64,000 nucleotides of DNA. Origin: Davidsoniella eucalypti (taxonomy: Eukaryota > Ascomycota > Sordariomycetes > Microascales > Ceratocystidaceae). Position numbers and translations under genes: made by a program. The stretch is taken from NCBI GenBank assembly GCA_004009845.1, contig RMBW01000054.1:148061-212060 (forward strand). Reading direction: 5' to 3'. The notes beneath the pieces were generated by a model that made no database searches, had not been told where the DNA came from, and saw only the letters and a list, made by a program, of their open reading frames with translations. Shown piece after piece: positions 60,723 to 64,000 of the stretch. The first letter of the stretch is position 1. Each line of letters begins with the position of its first letter.

Positions 60723-63584
60723 CTACCGCTCACCGATACATATGGCGAATAGGTCATCAACATATGTACGCACATCTCCAAGCTTGTCACCAGCCGATGT
60801 GATGACACGAGGTCCGGAGTGGCCACCACCGTGTTGCATACGCTTCATCTCAATGCCATAATCGCTGGAGTCTTGTAGCACAGGTACCGAAGCCTCGCCA
60901 ATCAACGGGATGCCCGCCACGGGTACAAGACCACTTGGGCTGAGCAACACTTGGTTCGGGTTCTTGGCATCACCGCGAGCATCTTCCAGGACTTGCACCG
61001 TGACCTCCTGGGACACCATGATGCCTCCGAAGCCTCCACCGCCGCTAGCTACGTTGTCTTGCCCATCAACACTGAGCGTTCCATCGGGGCCCGGCCACAG
61101 CTTGATCGTTGAGCTAGATCTGTTACTCGCCCCGCCGTTCGACTTGGCTCTATAGAGGGGAACTGGGTTGCCGTCAGCTCCAACAGTATTGCTGCGATCA
61201 CGCCCACCCTTGCCAGGGAATAGAGATGCAATACCACGTCCGGCACGTGCCCGACGAGCTCCAGATGATTCAACCACGAAAGCTGCTGCCGCATTGACTA
61301 CCGGAGCGATATCTCTGTGGATGCCACGAGTGAAGGCAAGATGGTAAGGAGATCCAGAGTACATGAGTTGATGAAGCTTGAAGAAGTTAAGCGGTATCAG
61401 CTCAACATTGCCGCTGTTAGCTTGTTGATGGATAGGAATCACAGCACGCAGGCAAATCATCTGGCATGTTTGCGCACCAGCTGAGCGCCCGCTACCGTCA
61501 GTGTCGGAACCAGTGTGACTAGCACGCGGACCTGAAGCAGAAGAGACGGTGCCCATGATAGTTGGGATTTGGCAAGGAAGTTCGGCAGGCTTGCAGATCA
61601 AACTGGCTCCGTCAAAGATACCGGGCCCGATGTGGCTACGAAGCAAAGTCAGAGCATCGACCAACATCGAAGAGAAAACCTTTTCACGTGCAGACAGCTT
61701 GTTTCCTGTAACATTCTGTAGCATACGAAGCATAGCTTTCATGCTCATAGCATCAAACCGAGCAAGAAAGTCAATTTGATCCTGTTGGAGCCTTTCCAAA
61801 GGAAGAACGACAGATGGAAGCATGTTACGGGCAGCGGTGCGAACAAGAATCTCGAAGCCTTGAGCACCAGGGCGCGCGCGGACACCGAACATACCGACAT
61901 GTACGCCGGGAACTAGCCCATGGGGATCTCTGCCATAGATAGACATGTCGCGCAGGCAGGACTCGATAGTAGATGGTTTCAACCGCAAGCTGGTGCCAAT
62001 AATGTTGCTAACGTGGCGAACTTCGGCAAAGCGATATCCGGCAGCCTGCAGATCAACAGCGTCTCTCTCGGATTCAGCGCTACGGACAATGAACATAAGA
62101 CTACCTTGACCATAAGTACGACGAACGATAGACTTTTCCTCGTCAACATTACCGCGGCTGCTCTTTTCAGGAATTCCAGTGGACAGGATGTGATCCCACA
62201 TAACACCCAAAGAAGGCAAAGGCGTCTTGAGCTTGTCAGCAAGGGCGGCAGCAGCAACGTTGAACATTTCCTTAAATACAACGTCATATTTTTCAATAAC
62301 TTCTCCGTGAGAGTCTACAAGCTTCAGCTCTCCATCGATAGTATCATAGGAATAGTTAGGTAGTGATGATAGATGGGCAGTAGTGTTGCGAACCAAAGGT
62401 GAGATGACATTCCAGTTGCGTGAGGCCTGGAACATCCAATGGAAGAGAGGATGAGCTTCGCTGAGTGAGTCGGATGCTGTCCGTTCGGGGAAGCTGTCAG
62501 TGATAGTCTCAAGAGGCAAAAGACCTTCGGGAGACACAAGAACACGACCGTTCTTGTCAAAGATGGCAGCAGCAAGCGTCACCTGCTTGGCCTTTGTTGC
62601 GTAATGACGGACCATCCGTGCGGTGTAGATAGTCGACGTGGCGATAACAAGACAAGCGCCGACACTCTTTATTACAGTATATATTAGCGAAGCTTCTAGT
62701 ACGAACATGATTTCAAAGGCACAAGATTACTTACTAGGCAAATAATCATGATGGCTGTCACGTTGCGCGACATGCTGTTGTTGGCAGAATTGAGCTTAAC
62801 CAGTCTATACTGAGTTCCAGTAGAGGCAACCCAATGCATGCCAGAAACACCACCGGCCAGTAAAACAGCACTGACGACCCGCTTCCACCACGACTGGGTC
62901 CAGGCAGCGCGGAATACAAAGAAGGTGGCCAAGGCAATATTACTGGCCATGACGGCAATGATGGCACTTCCCACCACGTTGGCGACTGAGTATTGGCACG
63001 AGTAGTTGTTGATGGAGTTGTTGCCCAGATAGTGCATGCCACAGACTGCAGCGCCAGCTAGCGATCCTCCGATGGTGACACGCCACCAGGAAACGACACT
63101 ATTGCTGCCGGCGGCGACGAAGGCTGGCATCAAGACAAGAATGGGGACAAAGAAGGACAGTGCAGTGAAGCCTGACGAGTAGGCGATCTGAAGCTCTGTC
63201 TCTCCATGAAGAACCTGGATAGCACGGTTTCCGAGATAATGCTGTGTACGGTATGTGTTAGTTCCGGGCAACATGGATTCGCGGCTGTGCCGAGTAAAAC
63301 ACTTACCATAGACCAGATGGAGATGCCACCCATGGTAACAGCAGCGCTAAATAGCAGGAGACTATAAACTTATTAGTTATGTTGTTGCATAATACAAATG
63401 CCATGTGGTACCATTTGAGTACTTACTGGTTGGAGACACCCTTTGGTGATGTTCTTCTGTTGATAAGTTCCAGTGTGGACAAGGCACCAATAAAACTAAC
63501 ACAGTAACTCAGGACTACCAGGCCGGGATTGAAAGTACGTGGCACAACCTGACCCTCCCAGTCCTCGAACAAAGTTGACGACAT
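60723..63584 (-). CDS. MHYT-domain membrane signalling protein
   Basis: Exons (minus) 63427-63584, 63307-63361, 62735-63241 and 60723-62666 give 887 aa. The first 290 residues form a seven-span MHYT domain: the motifs M-HYLGN (across the exon 2/3 junction), GMHYLGNN and GMHWVAST each give the conserved Met-His-Tyr/Trp unit in a helix. In bacteria these residues were proposed to bind copper and sense O2, CO or NO. The following cytosolic part (about 300-887) is soluble, starts with AAAIFDKNGRVLVSPEGLLP, which looks PAS-like, and has no obvious kinase, GGDEF or EAL domain. Its biochemical output is unknown. The last intron (62667-62734) is inferred: only the acceptor before AGTGTCGGC restores the frame and continues a hydrophobic helix. 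Confidence 0.85.
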
Positions 63585-64000
63585 GATATTTGAAGTCTTT
63601 GATAGTCGAATAATTGGCCTTCGAGATATGGGGGTGGCTTCACAATGGCGCTGTAAGCTCAACGCCTAAGCCCGTATGGTGGGCGAAAGTTATTAGATAT
63701 TAACTCGTATATGCGGAATGCGTAGCAGATTTTTATCGTGTGTAGCTGTGTCGTTCGTCTTGATATAGCAGCGTATATAGATTGACAGTTTATATACCAG
63801 AGTAGTAGGTGTAAATGGAGAAAGGGAGGATGATGTGAAGTGTTGTGATGCTAGTATCGCTAGTGCCAGAATTCAAGCAGTGACAGACAGCGCGGGTAAG
63901 CAACAAAGAAGATCAGTTGCAGAAAAGACTAGACAGAGCGGCTTGGCTTCACAAAAGAAAGCAAATGATAGAAAAGAGTAAAGATCTCGACGATCAGTGT
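63585..64000. other. MHYT gene upstream flank
   Basis: AT-rich DNA running to the window edge, probably the promoter of the MHYT gene. The frame 63423-63662 extends upstream of the chosen start only through non-ATG codons. Confidence 0.5.

Overview
The window is nuclear DNA from a filamentous ascomycete, most likely Pezizomycotina. Genes carry short spliceosomal introns (about 50-180 nt, GTAAGT-type donors, CTAAC/CTGAC branch sites). The ADA2, NUP170/155-type, ERG28 and keto-reductase proteins have the full-length fungal forms, and two tRNA genes carry introns after position 37. Coding exons are fairly GC-balanced, while the intergenic DNA is AT-rich and unusually long, up to 6 kb. The species cannot be fixed from the sequence alone.

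Layout. 1-4269: gene-poor flank with three perfect ATCTGATAA sites (iron-GATA-factor consensus), then a long spliced 5' leader. 4270-19443 (+): a 4972-aa ferrichrome-type siderophore NRPS with three A domains and six T-C pairs. 19603-19692 (-): tRNA-Gln(UUG). 20220-41549: ordinary housekeeping and metabolic genes: an HD-domain nucleotidase, a Ych1/Ibp1-type rhodanese phosphatase, the SAGA subunit ADA2, galactose-1-phosphate uridylyltransferase, ERG28 head-to-head with the very-long-chain 3-ketoacyl-CoA reductase, an inner-ring nucleoporin (NUP170/155), a TMEM97/EXPERA membrane protein and an MFS sugar porter. 43.1-45.4 kb: a nest of short retroposon-like repeats around an intron-containing tRNA-Ala(AGC).

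46.2-63.6 kb: a loose, gene-sparse group of an isocyanide synthase fused to an Fe(II)/2-oxoglutarate dioxygenase, an FAD aromatic monooxygenase, an MFS monocarboxylate-type transporter and a large MHYT-domain membrane protein.

The most interesting signals are these. (1) Two insertions at one target site at the 5' end of tRNA-Ala, each ending in (AAC)6, with three exact copies of a 13-bp target duplication; the last copy overlaps the first five bases of the tRNA, which points to a tRNA-targeted retroposon. (2) A 19-bp palindrome of two back-to-back iron-GATA sites plus a third site in the flank of the siderophore NRPS. (3) A possible metal-linked secondary-metabolite neighbourhood: isocyanide synthase-dioxygenase, oxidase, exporter and a candidate copper-binding MHYT sensor. 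All exon structures were assembled by eye from splice signals and reading-frame continuity, and in each gene the exon lengths sum to a whole number of codons.
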